Assembly (NCBI GenBank): GCA_947448415.1
Contig: CANFMT010000014.1
Span: 1-64,000 of the forward strand
DNA from: Burkholderiaceae bacterium
GTDB lineage: Bacteria > Pseudomonadota > Gammaproteobacteria > Burkholderiales > Burkholderiaceae
Length of the DNA: 64,000 nucleotides
Reading direction: 5' to 3'
Of the stretch, positions 1 through 9,444 are shown piece after piece. How positions within the stretch are numbered: position 1 is the first letter of the stretch; each line of letters starts with the position of its first letter. The notes under the pieces are model-generated. The model was not told the origin of the DNA, did no database searches, and was given only the letters and a program-made list of their open reading frames with translations. Both the position numbers and the translations under genes were made by a program.

Positions 1-110
1 AGGGTGACTTTCAGGCCGCGGGATTCAAGAATCGCGGCAAGCGAGGCAGCTGCGATTCCTTTCCCTAAAGAAGAAACCACACCACCAGTGACAAAAACGT
101 ATTTGGTCAT
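1..110 (-). CDS. pyrG: CTP synthase, N-terminal fragment (cut by window edge)
   Basis: The reverse strand starts at an ATG complementary to 108-110 and reads [18 protein letters not shown], the hallmark N-terminus of CTP synthase, including the start of its nucleotide-binding P-loop. The enzyme converts UTP to CTP using glutamine and ATP in the cytosol. Only the first 36 codons lie in the window, so nothing can be said about the glutaminase domain. The start codon is unambiguous from family comparison. Confidence 0.93.
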
Positions 111-219
111 CGCTTAAGCTCTGTTGGAAAAAGTAATTATAACGACACCAGCAAGAGTTATTAGAAATTGAAATTCGTTAATATTGAAAGAATTTATTAA
201 TTTGACCCTTTCAAACTAT

Positions 220-408
220 ATGCGCCTCCTTTTTGCAGTGCTAATAACGATTCTGTCACTCTTTTACTTTCTGCCGTTTGCCATTGCATTCAATAAGAAA
301 AGGGCTAATTCAGGAGCAATCTTTGCACTCAATCTATTTTTGGGCTGGTCCCTTATAGGTTGGGTTATAGCCCTAGTTTGGGCCATGAAAGACGAAAAAG
401 TCATATAA
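220..408 (+). CDS. small membrane protein, superinfection-immunity (Imm_superinfect) type
   Basis: This encodes about 62 residues from the ATG at 220, or 74 from a TTG at 184; neither start has a clear Shine-Dalgarno sequence. There are two hydrophobic segments (roughly LLFAVLITILSLFYFLPF and LNLFLGWSLIGWVIALVWAM) joined by a short basic stretch, NKKRANSG. The pattern of Gly-Ala-Ile-Phe-Ala-Leu-Asn followed by LGW and IGW is typical of the T4-immunity-like superinfection family. Such small proteins are common in bacterial chromosomes and usually have no proven phage role. It stands alone between pyrG and acnB. Family assignment is from motif recall; function is inferred only. Confidence 0.6.
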   Translation: MRLLFAVLITILSLFYFLPFAIAFNKKRANSGAIFALNLFLGWSLIGWVIALVWAMKDEKVI

Positions 409-456
409 AACGGTTTAATAAACCCCATTCCTAGCATTGCTACTTTATGGTCTCAT

Positions 457-513
457 AACCCTAAAACCCTTAATTTCGATGAAATTGGCTTTTTAGGTCG
501 GTTTTTTAGGGTT
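457..513. repeat. inverted repeat between the small membrane gene and acnB
   Basis: A 10-bp arm at 457-466 (AACCCTAAAA) is repeated exactly in inverted orientation at 504-513, separated by 37 bases. The right arm is preceded by a run of T and followed by TT. It could act as a weak terminator for the upstream small gene or as a protein site ahead of the acnB promoter. The long loop makes a simple intrinsic terminator unlikely. Confidence 0.4.
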
Positions 514-520
514 TAAACTC

Positions 521-550
521 TTATATAAGACTCAAATAAGTAACTATAAT
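521..550 (+). promoter_or_regulatory. candidate sigma-70 promoter of acnB
   Basis: A perfect TATAAT -10 box lies at 545-550. A weak -35 (TTATAT, 521-526) sits 18 bases upstream. Transcription would start near 557, giving a leader of about 60 nt before the acnB ATG at 619. Confidence 0.45.
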
Positions 551-618
551 CCTTCAAAACGGGAGAAAATTCCTATTTTGGCCTTTCTATTGATCACTTT
601 TACCCCATAGGAAACATA

Positions 619-3204
619 ATGTTAGAAGCCTATAACGCACATGTAGCAGAACGCACAGCCCTCGGAATTCCAGCCCTTCCCTTAACGAAGGATCAAACAT
701 CTGAATTAGTGAAGTTACTTAAAAACCCACCGGCTGGCAAAGAGGCTGAGTTGGTTGAGCTAATTACTCATCGTGTTCCAGCTGGCGTTGATGATGCAGC
801 AAAGGTAAAAGCTGAATTCTTAGATGCGATTGCAAAAGGTTCGGAAAAATCTCCGCTCATTAATCGCATTCGTGCCACAGAATTATTGGGAACAATGCTT
901 GGTGGATACAACATCAAACCATTGGTTGATTTGTTAAGCGATGCAGAGTGCGGAGGCGCTGCCGCTGAAGCACTCAAGAAAACCCTCTTGATGTTTGATT
1001 ACTTCAATGATGTTCAAGAGTTGTCAGAAAAAGGCAATGAAAATGCAAAAGCTGTAATGCAAAGCTGGGCTGATGCCGAGTGGTTTACTAGTCGCCCTGC
1101 TGTTCCAGATAGCATGAAGCTAACTGTATTTAAGGTAACAGGCGAAACCAATACTGATGACCTCTCACCTGCGCCTGACGCATGGAGCCGCCCTGACATC
1201 CCATTGCATGCAACGGTTATGCTCAAGAACCCACGTCCAGGCATTGAACCAGACGAGACAGGCGTGCGTGGTCCAATGAAACAAATTGCTGCCCTACAGA
1301 AAAAAGGTAACTTGATTGCATACGTCGGTGACGTTGTTGGTACAGGATCCTCACGCAAGTCAGCAACTAATTCCGTATTGTGGTGGACAGGTGAAGATAT
1401 CCCATTTGTTCCAAACAAGCGTTTTGGTGGTGTTTGTTTAGGCGGAAATATTGCCCCGATCTTCTTCAATACTATGGAAGACTCAGGCGCCTTGCCAATT
1501 GAGTTAGATGTTTCTCAAATGAATATGGGTGATGAAATCGAATTGCGCCCATACGAAGGCAAAGTCCTTAAGGATGGCAAAGACATTGCTAACTTCAGCC
1601 TGAAATCCCCCGTAATCTTGGATGAAGTACGTGCTGGTGGACGTATCCCCCTGATCGTTGGTCGTGGTCTCACTGCAAAAGCTCGTGCAGCGCTTGGCTT
1701 GCCTGCCTCAACAGAGTTCCGCCTCCCAGTCAGCCCACCTGATAACAAGAAGGGCTTCAGCCTTGCCCAAAAAATTGTTGGTCGTGCATGTGGCCTTCCA
1801 GAAGGTCAAGGCGTTCGCCCTGGCACATATTGCGAACCACGCATGACTACCGTTGGATCACAAGACACCACAGGCCCAATGACACGTGATGAGTTGAAGG
1901 ATTTGGCTTGCTTAGGCTTCTCTTCAGACCTGGTAATGCAATCTTTCTGCCACACATCTGCATATCCAAAACCAGTTGATATCCGCACTCAGCACGAATT
2001 ACCATCCTTCATGACAAATCGTGGCGGCGTTTCTCTTCGTCCGGGGGATGGCGTTATTCACAGCTGGTTAAATCGCCTGTTGTTGCCTGACACCTGCGGT
2101 ACTGGTGGCGATAGCCACACTCGCTTCCCGATTGGCATCTCCTTCCCGGCTGGCTCTGGCCTTGTTGCTTTCGCAGCAGCTACTGGAGTGATGCCATTAG
2201 ACATGCCTGAGTCAGTATTAGTTCGCTTCAAAGGAAAAATGCAGCCAGGCATCACTTTACGTGACCTAGTAAACGCCATTCCCTTGTATGCAATTAAAAA
2301 GGGTCTGCTTACTGTTGAAAAACAGGGCAAGAAAAATATTTTTTCTGGCCGCATCCTTGAGATTGAAGGCTTACCTGATCTGAAGGTTGAACAAGCTTTC
2401 GAATTATCTGATGCATCAGCTGAGCGTTCTGCTGGCGGCTGTACAGTTCACCTCAATAAAGAGCCAATTATCGAATACATGCAATCAAACATCACTTTAA
2501 TGAAGTGGATGATTGCCAATGGCTATGATGACAAACGTACCCTTGGACGTCGCATCAAAGCAATGGAAGCATGGATTGCCAACCCGCAACTTCTCCAGCC
2601 CGATGCAAATGCTGACTATGCTGAGATCATCGAAATCAATATCGATGAAATTAAAGAGCCAATTCTTGCCTGCCCTAATGACCCAGATGATGTGAAAGTG
2701 TTGTCTGAAGTTGCAGGTGAAAAGATTGATGAAGTATTCATCGGCTCATGCATGACCAACATCGGTCATTTCCGCGCAGCTGGCCAAGTGCTTCAAGGTA
2801 AAAAAGATATGCCAACTCGTCTCTGGGTAGCACCTCCTACAAAGATGGACGCCATGGTATTGATGGAAGAGGGTTACTACGGCATGTTAGGTGCTGCTGG
2901 AGCCCGTATGGAAAGCCCTGGTTGCTCACTCTGTATGGGTAATCAAGCGCAAATTCGCAAAGGCTCTACTGCTGTTTCTACATCAACCAGAAACTTCCCA
3001 AATCGCTTAGGTATTGATACTCGCGTATTTTTAGCCTCAGCGGAATTGGCGTCTGTTGCAGCGTTACTTGGTCGCCTGCCCACTCCTGCTGAATATTTAG
3101 AGCAAGTAAAAGCGCTCGATGCTAAATCTGGTGAAGTGTATAGATATATGAGCTTTGACAAGCTCAAATCATTTAGTGATGTTGCAGATACTGTAACTGT
3201 CTAA
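619..3204 (+). CDS. acnB: aconitate hydratase B
   Basis: The 861-residue protein is bifunctional aconitase / 2-methylisocitrate dehydratase B of the TCA cycle; family members are about 865 residues. The AcnB-specific order is present: an N-terminal HEAT-like domain, then the mobile swivel domain, then the three Fe-S domains. The 4Fe-4S ligands are visible as Cys711 (GSCMTN) and Cys769/Cys772 (GCSLCMG), matching the E. coli AcnB spacing. GDSHTRFP near residue 497 is a further family signature. AGGAAA precedes the ATG. With the methylmalonyl pathway in this window, a methylcitrate-cycle role is possible but not shown. Confidence 0.97.
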   Translation: MLEAYNAHVAERTALGIPALPLTKDQTSELVKLLKNPPAGKEAELVELITHRVPAGVDDAAKVKAEFLDAIAKGSEKSPLINRIRATELLGTMLGGYNIKPLVDLLSDAECGGAAAEALKKTLLMFDYFNDVQELSEKGNENAKAVMQSWADAEWFTSRPAVPDSMKLTVFKVTGETNTDDLSPAPDAWSRPDIPLHATVMLKNPRPGIEPDETGVRGPMKQIAALQKKGNLIAYVGDVVGTGSSRKSATNSVLWWTGEDIPFVPNKRFGGVCLGGNIAPIFFNTMEDSGALPIELDVSQMNMGDEIELRPYEGKVLKDGKDIANFSLKSPVILDEVRAGGRIPLIVGRGLTAKARAALGLPASTEFRLPVSPPDNKKGFSLAQKIVGRACGLPEGQGVRPGTYCEPRMTTVGSQDTTGPMTRDELKDLACLGFSSDLVMQSFCHTSAYPKPVDIRTQHELPSFMTNRGGVSLRPGDGVIHSWLNRLLLPDTCGTGGDSHTRFPIGISFPAGSGLVAFAAATGVMPLDMPESVLVRFKGKMQPGITLRDLVNAIPLYAIKKGLLTVEKQGKKNIFSGRILEIEGLPDLKVEQAFELSDASAERSAGGCTVHLNKEPIIEYMQSNITLMKWMIANGYDDKRTLGRRIKAMEAWIANPQLLQPDANADYAEIIEINIDEIKEPILACPNDPDDVKVLSEVAGEKIDEVFIGSCMTNIGHFRAAGQVLQGKKDMPTRLWVAPPTKMDAMVLMEEGYYGMLGAAGARMESPGCSLCMGNQAQIRKGSTAVSTSTRNFPNRLGIDTRVFLASAELASVAALLGRLPTPAEYLEQVKALDAKSGEVYRYMSFDKLKSFSDVADTVTV

Positions 3205-3219
3205 GTTTGGTTAGCACCT

Positions 3220-3268
3220 CCCAACAATACGTTGGGAATTAAAAAGGCGATCTTTTGATCGCCTTTTT
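3220..3268. terminator. bidirectional intrinsic terminator between acnB and the spermidine-synthase-like gene
   Basis: A perfect 12-bp stem (AAAAAGGCGATC at 3241-3252 and its complement at 3257-3268) encloses a TTTT loop. It has a T-run on the plus side and an A-run on the other, so it serves both convergent genes. A smaller hairpin, CCCAAC/GTTGGG with a 5-nt loop, lies just before it at 3220-3236. Confidence 0.9.
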
Positions 3269-3281
3269 TCACGCTAAAAGA

Positions 3282-4043
3282 TTAAATAGATAACATATTC
3301 TCTTGACGTGCATTTTCTCGGCTGATTCCAGAGACCCATTTGTTTGTAGGCAAACCAGTCTTGTCTAGAATCAATTTCGCACGCTTAGAAACATCTCGCC
3401 ATTGAGCCTCTAATTTAGGACCCTTAAAAGCTATTGCCACAACATTGCAATCATGAGATTCGGGGAACAAAAGAACGCGATTATCAAATGCCTCACATAT
3501 ATGACTTAAATTCACATCAAAGCTTTTATGTCGAGAAAATAAATTCACCGTTAGAACGCCAGGTCCTTTAAGGATGTTGTAACAACCTTTATAAAATTCT
3601 AAGGAGCTCACTGCGGGGCCATCACAAATGGCATCATAAAGATCTACCTGAACCGCATCAAATGATTCTTTGTGCTGTTTATCCCTTACAAAAACTTTTG
3701 CATCGGTTTGCAAAGTTTCCAATTTACGATCGTCATCTGGCGTAAAGAACATAGATCTGGCTGCAACGATTACGGCCGGATTGAGCTCTACAACGGTTGT
3801 CTTTACTGCAGGACAATAGCGATGTTGAAATTTCGTTAATGCTCCTGTACCTAAACCAAGTTGGGCAACACGCATGCCAGGCCTAGTCTCTAAAAACAGT
3901 AGCCAAGCCATCATTTGCTGGTTGTATTCTAGATATATTTCATCAGGGTCACGTATACGCATAGCCCCCTGAATTAATTCGGTACCAAAATGCAAATACC
4001 GAATACCACCACTCTCTGAGAAGGTAACTGGCTCCATCAACAT
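3282..4043 (-). CDS. spermidine synthase-like methyltransferase-fold protein
   Basis: The 253-residue protein has a Rossmann-type aminopropyltransferase/methyltransferase fold. Visible features are the glycine-rich AdoMet-type loop LGLGTGALTKF, the acidic VELNPAV strand end, and YLEYNQQMM in the substrate region. The family includes SpeE and many spermidine-synthase-like proteins of unknown substrate that lack a partner AdoMet decarboxylase. No speD is seen nearby, so polyamine synthesis is not proven. It starts 2 bases after the purL stop and is probably co-transcribed with purL. Confidence 0.72.
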   Translation of the reverse strand: MLMEPVTFSESGGIRYLHFGTELIQGAMRIRDPDEIYLEYNQQMMAWLLFLETRPGMRVAQLGLGTGALTKFQHRYCPAVKTTVVELNPAVIVAARSMFFTPDDDRKLETLQTDAKVFVRDKQHKESFDAVQVDLYDAICDGPAVSSLEFYKGCYNILKGPGVLTVNLFSRHKSFDVNLSHICEAFDNRVLLFPESHDCNVVAIAFKGPKLEAQWRDVSKRAKLILDKTGLPTNKWVSGISRENARQENMLSI

Positions 4044-4045
4044 CG

Positions 4046-7000
4046 TTATTTAGCCCAACGACGTGCATTGCGGAATAAGCGCAACCAAGGACTTGCTCCA
4101 TCCGGAGTGTTAAGCCACTCTGGTGGGCACCAACTCATCTGCGCGGCGCGGAATACTCGCTCAGGATGAGGCATCATCACGGTGAAGCGACCATCAGGCG
4201 TTGTAACACCCGTTAATCCACTTGGTGACCCATTAGGATTCATAGGGTAGGTTTCAGTTGGGTTACCTTGGTGATCCACAAAACGTAAAGCAGCTAAGCC
4301 TTCCTTCTGAATTTGATCAAGATTTCCTTGTTGGCTAAAGTTAGCAAATCCCTCACCATGGGCTATAGCAATCGGTAACTGGCTACCTTCCATGCCTTGA
4401 GTAAAGATTGATGGAGAAGTAAGTACCTCTGCCATTACAAGACGTGCCTCATATTGCTCTGATTGGTTGCGAGTAAATTTTGGCCATGCTTGTGCACCAG
4501 GAATAATTTCAGATAGATTGCTCATCATCTGACAACCATTGCATACACCAAGTGCAAAGCTATCCTGGCGCGTGAAGAATGAGGAGAATTGATCGCGTAA
4601 TTGCTGATTGAACAGAATGGTTTTTGCCCATCCCTCACCTGCACCTAAGACGTCGCCATAACTAAAGCCACCACAAGCAATTAAACCGCGGAAATCATCT
4701 AATTTAGCTTTACCGCTCAACAAATCAGACATATGAACATCATAGCTATCAAAGCCTGCCCAATTGACGGCATAAGCCATCTCAACATGAGAATTAACGC
4801 CCTGCTCACGCAAGATAGCTACCTTTGGACGCACACCTTTTTGTATAAATGGTGCCGCCACATCTTCTGCAATATCAAAGGTTAACTTTGGAGACATTCC
4901 AGGGTCAGACGAATTATCTAATAGAGAGAACTCGCTATCTGCGCATACTGGGTTATCACGCAAGCGAGCTATTTGATAGCTGGTATTGGTCCAGATTTTT
5001 TGCAAAACTTCACGAGGCTCTGCAAAAATATTTTTGGCATCGCGCCAAACTTCAATGCGACCATTGTTATTTGGCTTACCGATAACGTGGCTGTATGCGC
5101 TTAATCCTAGAGAGCGTAGGACAGCAAAAACAAAATCTCTGTCAGACCTACGAATTTGAATTACTGCGCCCAGTTCTTCATTAAATAATGCGCGCATGGT
5201 TTGCTCATGCCTACGACCAGAAACCTGCTGAGCCCAGTTTTTTGCATCCCCATGGTCGGGCTCTTGCCCAATATCAACAGCGATCATATCTACGTTGATT
5301 GAAATACCGCAATGGGATGCAAAAGCCATTTCCGCAATAGTAGCCAGGAGACCTCCATCGGAGCGATCGTGATAAGCCAGTAACTTACCATCTTGACGCA
5401 ATTGAATAATTGCCGCCGCCATGGCTTTGAGATCCTCAGGATGATCTAAATCTGGAGTATGTTTACCGGATTGATTGAGCACTTGAGCAAGAATGCTGCC
5501 GGCCATACGATTCTGGCCGCGACCAAGATCAATCAAGATTAATTCTGTTTCTAGATTTGATCCATCTGAGTCCTTGAGGGTTAGATATGGCGTCAGGGTC
5601 TTACGTACATCAAGCACAGATGCAAATGCAGAGATGATGAGTGAGACAGGCGAAACTACTTTTTTCGATTCAGCGCCATCAGACCATGCGGTAGCCATCG
5701 ATAAAGAATCTTTACCAACCGGTATAGAAATTCCTAATGCAGGACACAACTCCATACCAACCGCTTTTACTGAATCATAAAGTTTGGCATCTTCTCCGGG
5801 CGAGCCACATGCGGCCATCCAGTTTGCCGAAAGCTTAACGCTGTCAAGAGCTGTAATATCGGCAGCCAGTAAATTGGTAATTGCCTCTCCAACAGCCATA
5901 CGGGCTGCGGCTGGTGCATCAATCACGGCTAATGGGGTTCTTTCGCCCATAGTCATTACTTCGCCACGATAACCCTTGTAATCCATTAAGGTTACGGCAC
6001 AGTCAGCTACTGGTACTTGCCATGGTCCAACAAATTGATCACGTGCATTAAGGCCGCCAACAGTACGATCTCCAATCGTGATCAAGAAAGATTTACTAGC
6101 GACAGTTGGCTGCTGAAGTACCCAAGCTATAGACTTTGCCAAATCGGCATCTGTAACATCTAACTCAGAAAATTCTTGTGCAACTCGTTTTACATCACGA
6201 TGCATGCGAGGTGGTTTACCAAGTAGCACCTCCATAGGCATATCAATCGGTAATGCTTCATCTGCTCCAGAAGCTTGCTTTGAATCAGATAGCTGCAATT
6301 GACGTTCAGCAGTGGCTTCGCCAACTACTGCAAATGGACATCGCTCACGCTCACAAAATGATTTGAATAAATCTAAATCCTTGGCTTCAATAGCCAATAC
6401 ATAACGTTCTTGAGACTCATTGCACCAAATCTCAGCTGGACTCATTCCACTCTCTTCAAGCGGTACGCTACGCAATTTAAATTTAGCTCCAAGACCTGCA
6501 CCGTCTGCAAGCTCAGGGAAAGCATTAGATAGGCCTCCAGCCCCTACGTCGTGGATAGAAACAATGGGATTATTTTTACCCAACGCACGACAGGCATTAA
6601 TCACTTCTTGCGCACGCCTTTCCATCTCTGGGTTGCCGCGTTGTACCGAATCAAAATCTAAGTCGGCAGTGTTCGTGCCAGTTGCTACAGAGCTACCAGT
6701 GGCACCGCCCATGCCAATGCGCATGCCTGGTCCACCTAGTTGAATTAATAGGTGCCCTGCTTGAATGGCCTTTTTTTCTGTGTGAATAGAATCAATGCTT
6801 CCGATACCACCAGCAATCATGATTGGCTTGTGATAGCCACGACGAACACCATCTAGTGTTTGCTCAAATACTCGGAAATAACCACCTAAGATTGGTCTGC
6901 CGAACTCATTATTAAAAGCAGCTCCGCCTAAGGGGCCGTCAATCATGATTTGCAAAGGAGTCGCAATGCGCTCTGGTTTGCCGTATTGCTCAAGCTCCCA

Positions 7001-8083
7001 AGGAAGATCTGTGCCAGGAATATTAAGATTGGATACAGAAAAACCTGTTAAACCCGCCTTAGGTCGACCACCAATACCAGTTGCACCTTCATCACGAATT
7101 TCTCCGCCAGCGCCAGTAGATGCTCCAGGAAATGGGGCAATTGCCGTTGGATGATTGTGTGTTTCCACCTTCATTAAGGTATGAACTAATCGAGAGTCTT
7201 TTGCATAGAGATGTTGACCTCCCTGCGGAGTCCATGTCTCTGCCTCACACCCAACCATTACGGCTGAATTATCAGAATAAGCAACAATTGTTCCCGCCGG
7301 CTGCAATTGATGAGTATTGCGAATCATGGCAAATAACGATCGCTCTTGATCATCGCCATCAATAGTCCAGGTTGAATTAAAGATCTTGTGACGACAATGC
7401 TCACTATTTGCCTGAGCAAACATGATCAGCTCGACATCGCTAGGATTGCGCTCTAGGCGAATGAAATTCTCAGTGAGATAAGCAACTTCATCATCTGATA
7501 AAGCCAAACCTAAGTCTTGATTTGCTTTATCTAATGCAGCCCTACCTTCAGAAAGTACGGCAATCCGTTTTAAGGGGCGATCATCTAGCGATTGGTAAAG
7601 TGCATTTGCATCCTCTACAGACTCAATCACCGCCTCAGTCATTCGATCATGCAGAGCTGTCAAAATCATCTGAGTTTGTTCGCGAGTTAATGCCTTTTTA
7701 GATTTCCAAGCAAACTGAACGCCGCGCTCAATGCGTAATACATTTAATCCGCATTGACGAGCAATATCGGTAGCCTTACTGGCCCATGGAGAAACTGTCC
7801 CTAAGCGTGGAATAACAATTGCACCTTGCACATCATCGGAGCCTTTTCCAAACCAAGATTTGCCTTGATTGATTGCAGAGACAAAAGGTTGACCATAGGT
7901 CAAAAGACTAGCCAAGATCTCTAGCTGATTTTCATCAAGGGCTTTATCTGACCATACAAAATGAAGATACTGACCTTCAATTGCATCTAGATGTAGATTT
8001 TGGGCGGCCAAAGAGGCCAAAAGGCGCTGTTGGCGAAATGGGGATAGCGCATCAGCGCCAGGTAAAAAATGGTAGGAAGACAT
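4046..8083 (-). CDS. purL: phosphoribosylformylglycinamidine synthase (FGAM synthetase, large type)
   Basis: The 1345-residue single-chain enzyme performs step 4 of de novo purine synthesis, turning FGAR, glutamine and ATP into FGAM. The order is an N-terminal PurS-like domain, a linker, two AIR-synthase-like ATP domains ([13 protein letters not shown] in the first, [16 protein letters not shown] in the second), and a C-terminal class I glutaminase. The glutaminase has the nucleophile Cys in GVCNGCQMM and the catalytic His in PHPERVFR. The length is full. It is followed at once by the spermidine-synthase-like gene and preceded by the ABC ATPase gene. Confidence 0.97.
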   Translation of the reverse strand: MSSYHFLPGADALSPFRQQRLLASLAAQNLHLDAIEGQYLHFVWSDKALDENQLEILASLLTYGQPFVSAINQGKSWFGKGSDDVQGAIVIPRLGTVSPWASKATDIARQCGLNVLRIERGVQFAWKSKKALTREQTQMILTALHDRMTEAVIESVEDANALYQSLDDRPLKRIAVLSEGRAALDKANQDLGLALSDDEVAYLTENFIRLERNPSDVELIMFAQANSEHCRHKIFNSTWTIDGDDQERSLFAMIRNTHQLQPAGTIVAYSDNSAVMVGCEAETWTPQGGQHLYAKDSRLVHTLMKVETHNHPTAIAPFPGASTGAGGEIRDEGATGIGGRPKAGLTGFSVSNLNIPGTDLPWELEQYGKPERIATPLQIMIDGPLGGAAFNNEFGRPILGGYFRVFEQTLDGVRRGYHKPIMIAGGIGSIDSIHTEKKAIQAGHLLIQLGGPGMRIGMGGATGSSVATGTNTADLDFDSVQRGNPEMERRAQEVINACRALGKNNPIVSIHDVGAGGLSNAFPELADGAGLGAKFKLRSVPLEESGMSPAEIWCNESQERYVLAIEAKDLDLFKSFCERERCPFAVVGEATAERQLQLSDSKQASGADEALPIDMPMEVLLGKPPRMHRDVKRVAQEFSELDVTDADLAKSIAWVLQQPTVASKSFLITIGDRTVGGLNARDQFVGPWQVPVADCAVTLMDYKGYRGEVMTMGERTPLAVIDAPAAARMAVGEAITNLLAADITALDSVKLSANWMAACGSPGEDAKLYDSVKAVGMELCPALGISIPVGKDSLSMATAWSDGAESKKVVSPVSLIISAFASVLDVRKTLTPYLTLKDSDGSNLETELILIDLGRGQNRMAGSILAQVLNQSGKHTPDLDHPEDLKAMAAAIIQLRQDGKLLAYHDRSDGGLLATIAEMAFASHCGISINVDMIAVDIGQEPDHGDAKNWAQQVSGRRHEQTMRALFNEELGAVIQIRRSDRDFVFAVLRSLGLSAYSHVIGKPNNNGRIEVWRDAKNIFAEPREVLQKIWTNTSYQIARLRDNPVCADSEFSLLDNSSDPGMSPKLTFDIAEDVAAPFIQKGVRPKVAILREQGVNSHVEMAYAVNWAGFDSYDVHMSDLLSGKAKLDDFRGLIACGGFSYGDVLGAGEGWAKTILFNQQLRDQFSSFFTRQDSFALGVCNGCQMMSNLSEIIPGAQAWPKFTRNQSEQYEARLVMAEVLTSPSIFTQGMEGSQLPIAIAHGEGFANFSQQGNLDQIQKEGLAALRFVDHQGNPTETYPMNPNGSPSGLTGVTTPDGRFTVMMPHPERVFRAAQMSWCPPEWLNTPDGASPWLRLFRNARRWAK

Positions 8084-8104
8084 CCCTAGATTATAAGGTT
8101 TTGC

Positions 8105-8779
8105 CTACAGCAAGCGACCACCCTGAAGGTGCAATTGGCGCTGGCACCGACCAGCTAAGGCAGGGTCATGGGTCACCAAAATCAAGGTGGAATTATTTGC
8201 CTGATTAAGCTCAAAAAGGAGGTCAATTACCTTATTTCCGTTAGCTTCGTCTAAGCTGCCTGTGGGCTCATCGGCAAATAAGATAGCGGGCTTGGTAATA
8301 AATGCTCTAGCCAGGGCCACCCTTTGTTGTTCCCCGCCTGAGAGAGTCCTGGGAAAGTGTTTGGCACGCTCACCCAAACCCACCCTTTCGAGCCAAATTA
8401 ATGCTTGTTCAGAAGGATTTTTTAAGCCATTAAGCTCAGCCGCAAGCATCACATTTTCGATGGCAGATAAATGCGGTAATAATTGAAAGGATTGAAATAC
8501 AAATCCTACATGAAGCCCTCTTACCTTAGCCCGACCATCCTCGTCTAGATCATTAAGATTTTGACTCATCAGGCTGACATTTCCAGTCGTCGGAGTATCC
8601 AATCCAGCCAAAAGACCCAGTAAGGTGCTTTTACCGGAACCTGACGCACCTGTGATTGCAGCGCTTTCACCTTCATATATATCAAAGCAAATGTCGTGCA
8701 AAATGGTTAGCGAGCCATCGCTGGACAAAACACTTTTACCCAGATGATTTGCACTTAAAACCTTAGTTAAATTGCTCAT
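8105..8779 (-). CDS. ybbA: ABC transporter ATP-binding protein, YbbA/LolD type
   Basis: The 224-residue ATPase has every ABC motif: Walker A GASGSGKST, Q-loop FVFQSFQLLP, signature LSGGEQQRVALARAF, Walker B ILFADEPTGSLD and the H-loop VTHD. It belongs to the MacB/LolD/YbbA subfamily that normally partners an FtsX-like permease. It is divergent from tesA with 2 bases between start codons, the same pairing as E. coli ybbA/tesA. The permease gene ybbP expected downstream is absent; purL follows instead. No Shine-Dalgarno is evident before the start. LolD is a possible alternative name, but no lolC/lolE are present. Confidence 0.85.
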   Translation of the reverse strand: MSNLTKVLSANHLGKSVLSSDGSLTILHDICFDIYEGESAAITGASGSGKSTLLGLLAGLDTPTTGNVSLMSQNLNDLDEDGRAKVRGLHVGFVFQSFQLLPHLSAIENVMLAAELNGLKNPSEQALIWLERVGLGERAKHFPRTLSGGEQQRVALARAFITKPAILFADEPTGSLDEANGNKVIDLLFELNQANNSTLILVTHDPALAGRCQRQLHLQGGRLL

Positions 8780-8781
8780 AA

Positions 8782-9444
8782 ATGAATAAAAATTACTGGC
8801 CCGTCTTGTGGATTAGAAAAATAATTGGTCTAGGCCTATTTTGCCTGTTAATTCCATTTGGCACATCAGCCCAAAGTAACCCCACAATCCTGATTATGGG
8901 GGATAGCCTATCAGCTGAATATGGGATTGAGCGAGGCTCTGGCTGGGTCACCCTCCTTCAAAACCAACTCATAAAGCAAGGCTCATCATGGACTGTCAGT
9001 AATGCAAGCATCAGTGGTGAAACAAGCGCCGGAGGATTGACGCGTCTACCCTCCCTGCTTTCCCAAAGGAGTCCAAAAATAGTGATACTCGAATTAGGCG
9101 CGAACGATGCACTTCGTGGGCTATCAATAGACCAGACCGAAAAGAATTTACGCTCCATGATTGCGCTCAGCAAAAAAACAGGGGCCAAGGTATTGCTTCT
9201 TGGAATGCAAATTCCACCGAATTACGGCCAGGAATATACGAAAAAATTTAAGGATCTATATCCAAAGTTAGCCAGTAGCGAAAAAGTTGATTTACTGCCA
9301 TTCTTTATGAGTGGTGTAGTTACTAATAAAGAATTGTTCCAAACGGACAACATACATCCAAACGAAAAAGCGCAAATATTGCTCTACAAAAACGTATGGG
9401 GCGCTATGGCCCCATATCAAGAAATGCTTTCAAAGAAATATTAA
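8782..9444 (+). CDS. tesA: GDSL-family esterase / arylesterase (TesA-like)
   Basis: The 220-residue SGNH hydrolase is probably periplasmic. The N-terminus has a basic start and a hydrophobic core (IIGLGLFCLLIPFGTSA) resembling a cleavable signal peptide. Block I GDSLSAEYG carries the Ser nucleophile, block III GANDALRG the oxyanion Asn, and DNIHPN the Asp-His pair. E. coli TesA is a thioesterase I / lysophospholipase L1. Its promoter must lie inside ybbA because only 2 bases separate the genes. Its stop overlaps that of ppiD within the palindrome TTAA at 9441-9444. Confidence 0.9.
   Translation: MNKNYWPVLWIRKIIGLGLFCLLIPFGTSAQSNPTILIMGDSLSAEYGIERGSGWVTLLQNQLIKQGSSWTVSNASISGETSAGGLTRLPSLLSQRSPKIVILELGANDALRGLSIDQTEKNLRSMIALSKKTGAKVLLLGMQIPPNYGQEYTKKFKDLYPKLASSEKVDLLPFFMSGVVTNKELFQTDNIHPNEKAQILLYKNVWGAMAPYQEMLSKKY

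Noticed and set aside
1014..1469. A 151-codon reverse-strand frame inside acnB
   Set aside because: The acnB reading explains the region fully; the reverse frame is low in recognisable features.
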